Source: JADKIH01 sp964595205
GTDB taxonomy: Bacteria > Bacteroidota > Bacteroidia > AKYH767-A > 2013-40CM-41-45
DNA: 64,000 bases
Direction of reading: 5' to 3'
Assembly: GCA_964595205.1 (NCBI GenBank)
Contig: CAZQOQ010000009.1
Coordinates: forward strand, 14,452-78,451
A model generated the notes under the pieces. It ran no database searches. It saw only the letters and a program-made list of their open reading frames with translations, and was not told the DNA's origin. A program made the position numbers and the translations under genes. Positions within the stretch are counted from its first letter, which is position 1. Every line of letters begins with the position of its first letter. Below are positions 36,301 through 45,523 of this stretch, one piece after another.

Positions 36301-39072
36301 ATGGAATACAATTTCAAAATAGTAGAGTCTAAATGGCAGTCGTACTGGCGGAAAAACAAGATCAATAAGGCTGAAATTGACCTGTCGAAGCCTAAGTATT
36401 ATGTGCTTGATATGTTTCCTTATCCATCGGGTGCCGGACTGCATGTAGGGCATCCTCTTGGCTATATCGCCTCTGATATTTATTCCCGCTATAAACGCCT
36501 GAAAGGCTACAACGTTTTGCATCCGATGGGATATGATTCGTTTGGTTTACCGGCGGAGCAGTATGCCATTCAAACCGGCCAGCATCCTGCGATCACAACT
36601 GAACAAAACATTAACCGTTACAGGTCGCAGCTCGACAATATTGGTTTTTCTTTCGACTGGGATCGTGAAGTACGTACTTCCGATCCTTCCTATTATAAAT
36701 GGACTCAATGGATCTTCCTCCTGCTTTTTAATTCCTGGTACAATAAAAGAAAGGATAAAGCCGAATCCATCGATTCACTCATCGATGCGTTCAGAGACGA
36801 GGGTAATGTGAATGTGGATGCTGAAACATCTCAGCAGGATTATTTTTCCGCTGAGGAATGGATGAATTTTTCTGAAAAGCGTCAGCAGGAAATTCTCCTC
36901 AACTACAGGCTTGCTTATATCTCTGAGGCATTTGTGAACTGGTGCCCTGCATTAGGAACCGTCCTGGCAAACGAAGAAGTGAAAGACGGAGTAAGCGAAC
37001 GGGGAGGCTTTCCGGTTGAAAAGAAACTGATGAAGCAATGGAGTCTGCGGATTTCATCGTATGCACAGCGGCTTCTCGATGATCTTGAGAATATAGACTG
37101 GAGTGATTCACTGAAGGAACAACAGAGAAACTGGATCGGCCGCAGCGAAGGGGCGCAACTGCAGTTTAAAATTTCAGAGCATGATTATTCCATCGAGGTT
37201 TTCACGACTCGTCCGGATACGATTTTCGGAGCTACCTTTATAACACTGGCACCCGAGCATGAACTCGTTGAAATAATTGTTGCACCGGAATACAGAAATA
37301 AGGTAATGAATTACCTTATCGAGGTAAAAAACCGAAGCGAGCGCGAGCGCATGGCAGAAGTGAAAAACATCACCGGGGTTTTTACCGGCGCTCATGCCAT
37401 CCATCCTTTTACAAACGAATTGATCCCCGTTTGGGTTGGCGATTACGTTTTAGCCGGCTATGGCACCGGTGCAGTAATGTCAGTACCAGCACATGACTCG
37501 CGTGATTACGCTTTTGCGAAACATTTTAATATTCCGATCCGGGAAGTGGTAAGCGGAGGTAATATTGAGATTGAGTCATATGATGCCAAAGAAGGCACCA
37601 TTATCAACTCGGGTTTCCTGAATGGCCTGGATGTGAAACAAGCGATTAAGAAAGCCATCAGTGAAATCGAAATGAAAGGGATCGGAAAAGGAAAGGTGAA
37701 CTTCCGTCTCCGTGACGCAATATTCGGTCGGCAAAGATACTGGGGAGAGCCCATTCCAATTTTTTACAAGAACGACATTGCATACGCGGTGAATGAAAAA
37801 GACCTTCCCGTTGTTTTGCCTGAAGTTGACAAATATCTTCCGACCGAAGATGGTGAACCGCCTCTGGCACGAGCTAAGAATTTCACCTATAATGGTCACC
37901 CGCTGGAAACGACTACCATGCCCGGCTGGGCCGGATCTTCATGGTATTTCCTTAGATACATGGATGCAAATAACGATTCCTCTTTTGCATCCAGAGAAGC
38001 ACTCGGCTACTGGAAGGACGTTGACATTTATTTCGGAGGGGCAGAACATGCAACGGGCCATTTATTGTATGTGCGTTTCTGGACGAAATTTCTCTTCGAC
38101 AGGGGTTTCATTTCCATAGAGGAGCCCGCCAAAAAACTGATTAACCAGGGAATGATACAGGGCCGGTCGAACCTTGTTTACAGGAAGAAAGACAGCAATA
38201 CTTTTATCTCTGCGGGATTAATAAAAGATTATGAGACTTCTTCCCTGCATGTAGATGTCAACATCGTTGAGAATGATATTCTGGACATCGAAGCTTTCAG
38301 AAACTGGAGAGAAGAATTCAGGAATGCCGAATTCGTTCTTGAGAAAGGGGTCTATGTTTGTGGCAGCGAAATCGAAAAAATGTCGAAGTCAAAATGGAAT
38401 GTCATCAATCCGGACGACATGATTGAAAAATACGGAGCGGATTGTTTCAGACTATATGAGATGTTTCTGGGACCGCTGGAACTGGCAAAACCATGGAATA
38501 CGAATGGCATCACCGGGACTTCGAATTTCATCAGGAAACTATGGAGACTTTATCACAGGCCGGATGCGACTCATGGACTTATTTTCGAAGTTTCGGAGGA
38601 AAAACCTTCCAGGGCCGAATTGAAAACACTTCACAAGACGATCAAAAAAGCGGCGGAAGACATTGAGCGATTTTCGTTCAACACATCCGTGAGTACGTTT
38701 ATGATCTGCGTAAATGAACTTACCGATCTGAAGTGCAATAAACGCGAAATACTTGAACCTCTTGCAATCATTATTTCTCCATATGCTCCACATATTGCCG
38801 AGGAGCTCTGGCAATTGCTCGGACATACAGAGAGTATCACCAAGGCAAGTTTTCCTGAATTCAGAGAAGAGTATCTTGTGGAGACGGAATTCTCATATCC
38901 TGTTTCCGTAAATGGTAAAACAAAGACAAATCTGCAGTTACCTCTTTCGTTCAGTAAAGAAGATGTTGAAAGTGAAGTGCTGAAATCGGAAGAAGTCGTA
39001 AAACTCCTGAAAGGTCAGCCTCCGAAAAAAGTGATAGTTGTTCATGGAAGAATTATAAACATCGTGGTGTAA
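36301..39072 (+). CDS. leuS: Leucyl-tRNA synthetase
   Basis: Class I aminoacyl-tRNA synthetase charging tRNA-Leu. The HIGH-type motif is in PYPSGAGLHVGHPLGY at about residues 40-55. The CP1 editing domain has TTRPDTIFGATF and GYGTGAVMSVPAHDSRD. The KMSKS loop is in EIEKMSKSKWNVINPDDM at about 690, preceded by the leucine-specific insert of this phylum (about residues 625-690). The anticodon and C-terminal domains follow to residue 923. Its leader is almost entirely heptad repeat, so the promoter is not evident. Confidence 0.96.
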   Translation: MEYNFKIVESKWQSYWRKNKINKAEIDLSKPKYYVLDMFPYPSGAGLHVGHPLGYIASDIYSRYKRLKGYNVLHPMGYDSFGLPAEQYAIQTGQHPAITTEQNINRYRSQLDNIGFSFDWDREVRTSDPSYYKWTQWIFLLLFNSWYNKRKDKAESIDSLIDAFRDEGNVNVDAETSQQDYFSAEEWMNFSEKRQQEILLNYRLAYISEAFVNWCPALGTVLANEEVKDGVSERGGFPVEKKLMKQWSLRISSYAQRLLDDLENIDWSDSLKEQQRNWIGRSEGAQLQFKISEHDYSIEVFTTRPDTIFGATFITLAPEHELVEIIVAPEYRNKVMNYLIEVKNRSERERMAEVKNITGVFTGAHAIHPFTNELIPVWVGDYVLAGYGTGAVMSVPAHDSRDYAFAKHFNIPIREVVSGGNIEIESYDAKEGTIINSGFLNGLDVKQAIKKAISEIEMKGIGKGKVNFRLRDAIFGRQRYWGEPIPIFYKNDIAYAVNEKDLPVVLPEVDKYLPTEDGEPPLARAKNFTYNGHPLETTTMPGWAGSSWYFLRYMDANNDSSFASREALGYWKDVDIYFGGAEHATGHLLYVRFWTKFLFDRGFISIEEPAKKLINQGMIQGRSNLVYRKKDSNTFISAGLIKDYETSSLHVDVNIVENDILDIEAFRNWREEFRNAEFVLEKGVYVCGSEIEKMSKSKWNVINPDDMIEKYGADCFRLYEMFLGPLELAKPWNTNGITGTSNFIRKLWRLYHRPDATHGLIFEVSEEKPSRAELKTLHKTIKKAAEDIERFSFNTSVSTFMICVNELTDLKCNKREILEPLAIIISPYAPHIAEELWQLLGHTESITKASFPEFREEYLVETEFSYPVSVNGKTKTNLQLPLSFSKEDVESEVLKSEEVVKLLKGQPPKKVIVVHGRIINIVV

Positions 39073-39424
39073 TCAGTATTTCTCTGGGATCTCTGCGGTT
39101 GACCTCTGTGTCCTCTGTGGTTAAAAAAGACATTGACACTTACCATTAAATCCGGTTACATCGGCGCTTCTACTTTACTACAGAGGACACAGAGTTCCAC
39201 CGCAGAGGTCACCAAGAATATAAAACATGCTTACGCTGGATCTTTGGTTTGAAGACAATAAAAACAGAAAAACAGAAAAACAACAAAACAATCAAACATC
39301 TCCATTAAAAGCTACCACCCTCATTCAATAGGATTTAAACAGGTGTGAAAAAGTATTTTTGGAAAAAGGCTATTTTATATCAATATTCGCATCTTAATTT
39401 ACATGTTAAGCCGTTTGATTTATT
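39073..39424. repeat. Inverted repeat of CTCTGTG units in a 352-bp gap
   Basis: The left arm (39085-39117) reads CTCTGCGGTT, then CTCTGTGTCCTCTGT. The right arm (39179-39213) is its reverse complement with a few mismatches (ACAGAGGACACAGAG, then CCGCAGAGGT). The spacer is about 60 bp. The rest of the gap up to scpB holds A-rich sequence and a TATTTTTG box (39354-39361) that may be the scpB promoter; no gene is seen. Confidence 0.85.
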
Positions 39425-40402
39425 ATGGAGTTATTGAAACAGCAGATAGAAGCCCTGATTTTTTGTTCAGAACAGAGTATTTCTCTTGAAGAAATAGCTG
39501 CGTCTCTGAAAATATCGTTCGACTGGGACCTGGAAGAAGAGGAAATACTGAATGCAATTGAAGAGATTAAAGCAAAATATGAATCCGATGACTTTGCTTT
39601 TGAACTTTTAGAAATATCAGAGGGCTATCAGTTTCTGACCAAGAAGCAATATCACCCGACTGTTAGTGCGCTCATTCAGCATAAAGCCAAGAAAAAACTA
39701 TCGGTTTCCCAAATGGAAACCCTGGCAATCATTGCCTACAGACAACCGATTTCAAAAACGGAAGTCGAGCATATCCGTGGTGTTAGTTGCGATTACGCCA
39801 TTCAGAAGTTACTCGAAAAAGAGCTGATAGAAATATCCGGCAAGAGCGACGGACCCGGGCGCCCAATATTATACAGTACCAGCCGTTCGTTCATGGATTA
39901 TTTCGGAATCAAATCCGTAAAAGATCTTCCACAGTTAAAAGACATTCATGTAGAACAGAATGAAATCGGAATTCCATCGGAAGATGGTTCAGCAGAAGAA
40001 AGCAATGCAATTGATCCGGAAATAGATGCAATTCCTGAAGTCATATCAGAATCAGGACCTGAAAATTCATTGACTGATAATATAACCTTATCCGAGGACG
40101 AGTCGGAGGCCAGAATTTTTAGCGAGACTGATATCGAATCCAAAACACAAAATTCACTCGTCGAGAATCTGGAAAACGAAGACGAATTTTATTCTTCAGA
40201 GGATACAATAGAATCTGAGATTACCGGTACGGTTAGCAACTATGATTCGGGCCGCGAAGATATTATCGGTTTAGACATCGATGGTGAGGAAAAAATTACT
40301 TCAGACCTAATCGATCGAAAATCGATTTATCTTGAAAATGAATTGAAAAACGAGTCGGAAAAAGAAAATATTGATTCAGAAGACGAAAATAACCTATCCT
40401 GA
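39425..40402 (+). CDS. scpB: Segregation and condensation protein B with acidic tail
   Basis: ScpB is the winged-helix partner of ScpA and SMC in chromosome condensation. The two winged helices occupy residues about 1-180 (QQIEALIFCSEQSISLEEIA, then SVSQMETLAIIAYRQPISKTEVEHIRG and GRPILYSTSRSFMDYFGI). The remaining 145 residues are a highly acidic, low-complexity tail rich in Glu, Asp, Ser and Ile, ending SEDENNLS; many ScpB proteins end near residue 190-200. scpA is not adjacent. A strong terminator follows. Confidence 0.9.
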   Translation: MELLKQQIEALIFCSEQSISLEEIAASLKISFDWDLEEEEILNAIEEIKAKYESDDFAFELLEISEGYQFLTKKQYHPTVSALIQHKAKKKLSVSQMETLAIIAYRQPISKTEVEHIRGVSCDYAIQKLLEKELIEISGKSDGPGRPILYSTSRSFMDYFGIKSVKDLPQLKDIHVEQNEIGIPSEDGSAEESNAIDPEIDAIPEVISESGPENSLTDNITLSEDESEARIFSETDIESKTQNSLVENLENEDEFYSSEDTIESEITGTVSNYDSGREDIIGLDIDGEEKITSDLIDRKSIYLENELKNESEKENIDSEDENNLS

Positions 40403-40418
40403 AAATAATAAATACACT

Positions 40419-40458
40419 AAAAGCCGTTGATTTACGTTCATAATCAACGGCTTTTTTT
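40419..40458 (+). terminator. Intrinsic terminator after scpB
   Basis: AAAAGCCGTTGATT (40419-40432) pairs perfectly with AATCAACGGCTTTT (40442-40455), loop TACGTTCAT, followed by a run of Ts. It is a textbook 14-bp stem. Confidence 0.9.
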
Positions 40459-40584
40459 ATTAAAATTAATACCCTGTAACATCGAAGTAATTCAATATGT
40501 ATAAATTAGGAGTCTTCAACTGAATTTTCATACATCAGTCATCGACGGTCATTAAAATGGTTTGGTGTTTGTAATTTATTTATC

Positions 40585-41370
40585 ATGAACAATAAAATCA
40601 AGATCTTCTCCATTGTCTTCTTCGGAAGTATTATCTTCTCTTCAGCTGCGCAAAATGATCTCCGGAAAATCACAAACGAAGCATTTCGTCCGGGTGAAGT
40701 ATTAAAATTCAGAATTCATTATGGAATTATCGATGCCGGCGAAGCGACGCTGGAAGTAAAAAACGACCTGCAGACTTTTGGCGGAAGAGAATGTTACCAC
40801 GTAATTGGTACTGGAAAATCGGTGGGCGCTTTCAATTGGTTTTTCAAAGTCCGGGATCGTTATGAAAGCGTTGTCGATAAAGAAGCGTTGCTTCCATGGT
40901 TATTTATCAGGCGAGTTAACGAAGGCGGATACATCATCAATCAAAACGTGAGTTTCAATCATTATACAGACTCTGCAAAGAGTGAAAAGGCAACCATTGC
41001 GATCCCTGATAATACACAGGACCTTATTTCATCTTTTTACTATGCAAGAACGATCGACTTTTCAGAGGCTAAAGAGGGTGATGTTTTCCAGATTACGGGA
41101 TATATAGACGACGGCATCATTCCATTGAATATAAAATTCATCGGCCGGGAAACAATCGATAGCAAGAAGGGCACTTTTCGCTGCATTAAGTTACGTCCGA
41201 TGTTGCAGGAAGGGCGTGTCTTTAAAGATCAAGAAGACATGACCATTTGGGTAAGCGACGATAAAAATAAAATACCAATCAGGGTACAGACGGATATTTT
41301 AGTGGGATCCATTAAAATGGATCTTGAAGATTATTCCAACCTGGCAAACGCACCTGCCCTGGAACCGTAA
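40585..41370 (+). CDS. Exported DUF3108 protein
   Basis: A 261-residue protein with a signal peptide (FSIVFFGSIIFSSAAQ) and the beta-rich DUF3108 domain: GEVLKFRIHYGIIDAGEATLEV, ECYHVIGTGKSVGAFNWFF, VRDRYESVVDKEALLPW and DLEDYSNL at the end. This domain is common in Bacteroidota and Proteobacteria, is periplasmic, and is structurally related to lipoprotein-carrier folds; the role is unknown. It forms a single-gene unit between terminator 40419 and the Cys-rich gene. Confidence 0.85.
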   Translation: MNNKIKIFSIVFFGSIIFSSAAQNDLRKITNEAFRPGEVLKFRIHYGIIDAGEATLEVKNDLQTFGGRECYHVIGTGKSVGAFNWFFKVRDRYESVVDKEALLPWLFIRRVNEGGYIINQNVSFNHYTDSAKSEKATIAIPDNTQDLISSFYYARTIDFSEAKEGDVFQITGYIDDGIIPLNIKFIGRETIDSKKGTFRCIKLRPMLQEGRVFKDQEDMTIWVSDDKNKIPIRVQTDILVGSIKMDLEDYSNLANAPALEP

Positions 41371-41430
41371 AACGGGCTAATGTCCTGATTTCAGCTGATA
41401 TAAATCATAATATTTTACGCCACCCTGGTT

Positions 41431-41438
41431 TATTTTTG
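41431..41438 (+). promoter_or_regulatory. -7 box of the Cys-rich protein gene
   Basis: TATTTTTG matches TAnnTTTG exactly and ends 16 bp before the ATG at 41455. No -33 TTG is obvious at 17-21 bp. Confidence 0.4.
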
Positions 41439-41454
41439 ATTAAAACTTAATCAA

Positions 41455-41856
41455 ATGATCCAGGAAAATATCAGGCAATCCATAGAAAATGCCTTACAGT
41501 CTTTTCGCATTGCCGAGAATGAAATCAACCGGCCCAACGAAGATTCAGTTGCCCCCTGCGTTTGTTTCGGAACACGCACTTCCATCAATCATTTTCTGAA
41601 TTCATATTTATTAAGCAAGGCGATCGAGAATAAAGAAAATCAACTTGAAAAAATTCTGAAACAATGTGAATCTTTCGACCCGAATTTTTCAGCAATCGAT
41701 TTGTCGTGTTTTAAATGTGACTCAACAGCAGAAGTTTCGTGCGACAGCAGCTACTGCCTTTCTGCCGATAAGGTAAACGAATGTTTCATCCAGGCAAAAA
41801 AAGTGAAGGACCTCGTGTTTAAGAAACTTGAGATTTCCGAAAAGGACTTTAATTAA
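41455..41856 (+). CDS. Cys-rich 133-residue protein next to PFOR
   Basis: I do not recognise the family. The protein is soluble and helical, with a conserved-looking N-terminal segment CVCFGTRTSINHF and a C-terminal cysteine cluster SCFKCDSTAEVSCDSSYC, followed by a helix with NECFIQAKKVKD. About nine cysteines in 133 residues suggest zinc or Fe-S binding. It converges on the pyruvate:ferredoxin oxidoreductase gene with only 5 bp between stops. The helical shape resembles HEPN-like proteins, but the catalytic Rx4-6H is not evident. Confidence 0.7.
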   Translation: MIQENIRQSIENALQSFRIAENEINRPNEDSVAPCVCFGTRTSINHFLNSYLLSKAIENKENQLEKILKQCESFDPNFSAIDLSCFKCDSTAEVSCDSSYCLSADKVNECFIQAKKVKDLVFKKLEISEKDFN

Positions 41857-41861
41857 TACCC

Positions 41862-44800
41862 TCACAACCCTTTCAATAACTGCAGGCGTTCCCAGTGATT
41901 AATAATGTCGTGCTGTGCATGATCGTATAACTCTTCCGCAATTTCCGGGTTGGAGCGGGTGAGAGAACTGAAACGTGATTCATTATATAAAAATTCCTTC
42001 AGCGGCAGCGTCGGCTCTTTGCTATCCAGGGAAAAGCGTTCTCCTTTATGCTTCATCGGATTGTAACGGAACAAAGGCCAATAGCCACTCTTTACAGCAT
42101 TCATCTGATGTTCCACTCCATGACCAAGATCGTATCCGTGTGCAATGCAATGACTGTAGGCTATCACCAATGATGTTCCCGGAAACGCTTCGGCTTCCTG
42201 GATCGTCCTGATCGTATGGACATCGTTTGCACCCATTGCAATCTGAGCAACGTATGCGCTGCCATGTGCAATGGCCTGAAGTGCCAGGTCCTTCTTTGCA
42301 TTCGATTTACCTTTGACTGAAAATTTAGCACTCGCCCCCACTGGCGTCGACTTGGATTTTTGTCCGCCGGTATTTGAATAAACCTCCGTATCCAGCACGA
42401 GAATATTTACTTTCTCTCCGCATGAAAGCACATGATCGAGACCACCATAGCCGATATCATACGCCCATCCATCGCCTCCGATGATCCAGTGCGATTTTTT
42501 TATGAGGTGATCCGCAAGAATGGAGAGCTGGCGTGCTTCAAAACTTTTCAAAGTTGACAATCGCATGCGAAGTTCTTTTACTCTCTCTCTTTGTTTCCTG
42601 ATTCCTGCTTCATTACTTTGTTCAGCACTCAGAATACTTTCGGCAAACTCTTCTCCAATTACATCACGAAGGTTATTCAATATTGCCTTTGCAATTTCTG
42701 CTTTCTTGTCAAATGCAAGTTTAATACCCAGCCCGAATTCAGCATTGTCTTCGAAAAGAGAATTTGCCCAGGCAGGGCCGCATCCTTCGTCGTTGACTGA
42801 CCATGGAGTTGTTGGCAGATTACCGCCGAAAATAGATGAACAACCTGTTGCATTTGCAACGATCATCCTGTCGCCGAACAGTTGGGATAATAATTTAATG
42901 TATGGCGTCTCCCCACATCCCGAACAAGCTCCTGAAAATTCAAACAATGGCTGAAGAAATTGAGTGCCTTTCACCGTATTGATATTCGCGCGTGAACGAT
43001 CTATTTCCGGAAGCGACAGGAAAAAATTCCAGTTTTCTTTCTCCGCCTCTTTAAGCGGCAGTTGATCCTGCATGTTTATTGCCTTATGACCCGGCTGCGA
43101 CTTACTCTCTACCGGACATAATTCCACACAAAGATTGCATCCGGTACAATCTTCCACAGAAACCTGCAACGTGTATGCTTCTTTTTCTTTGTAAAATTCC
43201 TTTCCGACCGGATCGACATGCTTGAAGCCGGATGGAGCAGATGCAAGAAGCTCCTTGCCGTAGACTTTACAACGGATAGCCGCATGAGGACAAATCAAAA
43301 AACACTTTCCGCATTGAGAACACAGCTCTGAATCCCAAACAGGGACATGGTCCGCGATGTTTCTTTTTTCCCACCGGGTAGTGGCTGAAGGATAAGTTCC
43401 GTCGACCGGAAACGCACTAACCGGCAACTCATCCCCTTCGAAAGAAATAATCTTTCCTAAAACATCTTTTACAAATTCAGGTGCATTGTCGGAAACAGGC
43501 TTTTCGATTTCAATATCGCCGGTTGAATATTTCGAATAATCCACTTCGTAAAGTCCAGCCACGGCCTGGTCAACGGCTTCAAAATTTTTCATTAGCACTG
43601 CATCACCTTTTGCAGAATAGGTCTTGCGAATAGCATCCTTGATTCTATTGATTGCATCATCCTTCGGAATAATTCCGGATATGGCGAAGAAGCACGTCTG
43701 GAGAATGGTATTAATCCTCGAACCCATACCGGTCTCGCGGGCAACCTTCGAAGCGTTGACGATATAAAATTTCAGTTTCTTTGAGATGATCTCTTCCTGG
43801 ATCTTCTTCGGAAGTTTATCCCAGACTTCCATACCAGAAAAAGGAGAATTCAGCAGAAAGATTGCTCCTTCTTCAGCATCTTTCAATACATCATATTTGT
43901 TGAGGTAATTAAAATGATGACAGGCGATGAAGTTTGCAGAGTGAATTAGATATGTTGAGTAAACAGGCTTCTTTCCGAATCGCAGATGAGAGACGGTTAA
44001 CGAACCTGATTTCTTGGAATCGTAAACAAAATATCCCTGGACGTAATTATCGGTTGTTTCGCCAATGATTTTAATTGAATTTTTATTTGCACTCACAGTG
44101 CCGTCGGCGCCGAGGCCGTAAAACAATCCACGGAATGAATGCTGATGTTCGAGTGAAAATGATTTGTCGTAACTGAGACTCAGATTTGTAACATCGTCTT
44201 CGATGCCAATCGTAAAATGTTTTTGTGGCGTATTCTTTTTCAACTCGTCGAAGACTGCCTTAGCCATAGATGCGGTGAATTCCTTTGAAGCGAGACCGAA
44301 TCTGCCTCCGATCACTTTCGGGCTTGTCCCTTCCCATCCTTCTGAGATTGCATTCACAACATCCATGTAAAGGGGTTCACCGATACTTCCCGGCTCTTTG
44401 CACCTGTCGAATACGGCAACCGCCTTTACCGATTTCGGAATTGCAGCAACAAATTCATTCATCTCAAAAGGCCTGAACAATCTCACATATACATATCCTG
44501 TTTTTTCACCATTTGCATTCAGGTAATCGACGGCTTCGTGCACAGCACCGCTACCGGAACCCATGATTACGGCAATTCGATCCGGGTTCTCGTGACCATA
44601 ATATTCATAAAGCCTGTACTTTCTTCCGGTAAGTTCTCCGAATTTTTGCATCATCGATGCTACAATTGCCGGGCTATCGATATAAAATTTATTAGCAGCT
44701 TCCCGGCTTTGGAAAAACACGTCGGGATTCTGGGCTGTACCGCGTATGAATGGATTCTCGGGCGACAATGCTCGTTTACGGTTGGCTAATATATCATCCT

Positions 44801-45389
44801 CATCGAGCATTTTTAAAATCACTTCGTCAGGAACAATATCCACTTTCATCAGTTCATGTGAAGTCCGAAATCCGTCAAAGATGTTCAGGAATGGTATTCG
44901 CGACTTCAATGTAGATGCCTGAGCGATGAGTGCCATGTCCATTGCTTCCTGGGCATTCCTGCCGAACAACATGGCCCAGCCCGTCTGCCTCACCGACATC
45001 ACGTCGGAATGATCACCGAAGATGGAGAGTGCATGTGTAGCAAGTGCGCGTGCCGCAATATGAAAAACTGCAGGAGTAAGTTCACCGGCTATCTTATACA
45101 TGTTCGGAATCATCAGCAGCAAACCCTGTGAACAGGTAAAAGTTGAAGAAAGTGCTCCACCTTGTAATGCACCATGAACTGCTCCTGCAGCTCCTGCTTC
45201 GCTTTGCATTTCAATCACCCTCGGTATGGTTCCAAAAATATTTGTCTTTCCAGCCGACGACCATTCATCGCAATATTCGCCCATTGCAGAAGAAGGAGTT
45301 ATCGGGTAAATGGCGCAAACCTCGCTGGTTTTATAAGCCATGTATGCTGCGGCTTCATTGCCATCCATTATTTTTGAAACGTTTTTCAT
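41862..45389 (-). CDS. nifJ: Pyruvate:ferredoxin (flavodoxin) oxidoreductase
   Basis: Single-chain PFOR converting pyruvate and CoA to acetyl-CoA, CO2 and reduced ferredoxin or flavodoxin, an oxygen-sensitive enzyme. At 1175 residues it has the full domain order: pyruvate-binding domain (YPITPSSAMGEY), CoA-side domains, a two-cluster ferredoxin domain (CSQCGKCFLICP and CTGCNLCVELCP), then CSGCGETPYIKLL and the TPP domain (GGDGWAYDIGYGGLDHVL, EVYSNTGGQKSKSTP). Its promoter carries a candidate FNR-type site at 45438, and the upstream operon encodes an FNR-like regulator, so anaerobic induction is likely. Confidence 0.96.
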   Translation of the reverse strand: MKNVSKIMDGNEAAAYMAYKTSEVCAIYPITPSSAMGEYCDEWSSAGKTNIFGTIPRVIEMQSEAGAAGAVHGALQGGALSSTFTCSQGLLLMIPNMYKIAGELTPAVFHIAARALATHALSIFGDHSDVMSVRQTGWAMLFGRNAQEAMDMALIAQASTLKSRIPFLNIFDGFRTSHELMKVDIVPDEVILKMLDEDDILANRKRALSPENPFIRGTAQNPDVFFQSREAANKFYIDSPAIVASMMQKFGELTGRKYRLYEYYGHENPDRIAVIMGSGSGAVHEAVDYLNANGEKTGYVYVRLFRPFEMNEFVAAIPKSVKAVAVFDRCKEPGSIGEPLYMDVVNAISEGWEGTSPKVIGGRFGLASKEFTASMAKAVFDELKKNTPQKHFTIGIEDDVTNLSLSYDKSFSLEHQHSFRGLFYGLGADGTVSANKNSIKIIGETTDNYVQGYFVYDSKKSGSLTVSHLRFGKKPVYSTYLIHSANFIACHHFNYLNKYDVLKDAEEGAIFLLNSPFSGMEVWDKLPKKIQEEIISKKLKFYIVNASKVARETGMGSRINTILQTCFFAISGIIPKDDAINRIKDAIRKTYSAKGDAVLMKNFEAVDQAVAGLYEVDYSKYSTGDIEIEKPVSDNAPEFVKDVLGKIISFEGDELPVSAFPVDGTYPSATTRWEKRNIADHVPVWDSELCSQCGKCFLICPHAAIRCKVYGKELLASAPSGFKHVDPVGKEFYKEKEAYTLQVSVEDCTGCNLCVELCPVESKSQPGHKAINMQDQLPLKEAEKENWNFFLSLPEIDRSRANINTVKGTQFLQPLFEFSGACSGCGETPYIKLLSQLFGDRMIVANATGCSSIFGGNLPTTPWSVNDEGCGPAWANSLFEDNAEFGLGIKLAFDKKAEIAKAILNNLRDVIGEEFAESILSAEQSNEAGIRKQRERVKELRMRLSTLKSFEARQLSILADHLIKKSHWIIGGDGWAYDIGYGGLDHVLSCGEKVNILVLDTEVYSNTGGQKSKSTPVGASAKFSVKGKSNAKKDLALQAIAHGSAYVAQIAMGANDVHTIRTIQEAEAFPGTSLVIAYSHCIAHGYDLGHGVEHQMNAVKSGYWPLFRYNPMKHKGERFSLDSKEPTLPLKEFLYNESRFSSLTRSNPEIAEELYDHAQHDIINHWERLQLLKGL

Positions 45390-45407
45390 AGCGATGCTTT
45401 AGTCTTT

Positions 45408-45415
45408 CAAATGTA
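45408..45415 (-). promoter_or_regulatory. -7 box of nifJ
   Basis: On the minus strand TACATTTG matches TAnnTTTG exactly, 18 bp before the ATG at 45389. Transcription would start near 45403-45404. The -33 position has no TTG but falls on the proximal half of the palindrome at 45438, as expected for an activator-dependent promoter. Confidence 0.55.
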
Positions 45416-45437
45416 AAATTTGGAGTAAAATTATCTT

Positions 45438-45451
45438 ATGACCTCTGTCAT
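45438..45451. promoter_or_regulatory. Candidate FNR/CRP-family operator upstream of nifJ
   Basis: ATGACCTCTGTCAT is a perfect palindrome of 5-bp arms around 4 bp and contains the TGA-N6-TCA core shared by FNR and CRP sites. Its centre (45444.5) lies about 40.5-41.5 bp upstream of the start predicted from the -7 box, the class II activator position. The FNR-like gene at 47137 is the natural candidate regulator. Confidence 0.6.
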
Positions 45452-45523
45452 GTCCCGGGCTGTTCCACATCTTTAAGCTCAACAGCCTGTTACTATTGGA
45501 TAGTTTAAATGCAGGATTCATGG

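Noticed and set aside
42520..42954. Rightward 144-codon frame inside nifJ
   Set aside because: It is antisense to conserved PFOR motifs, including CSGCGETPY.
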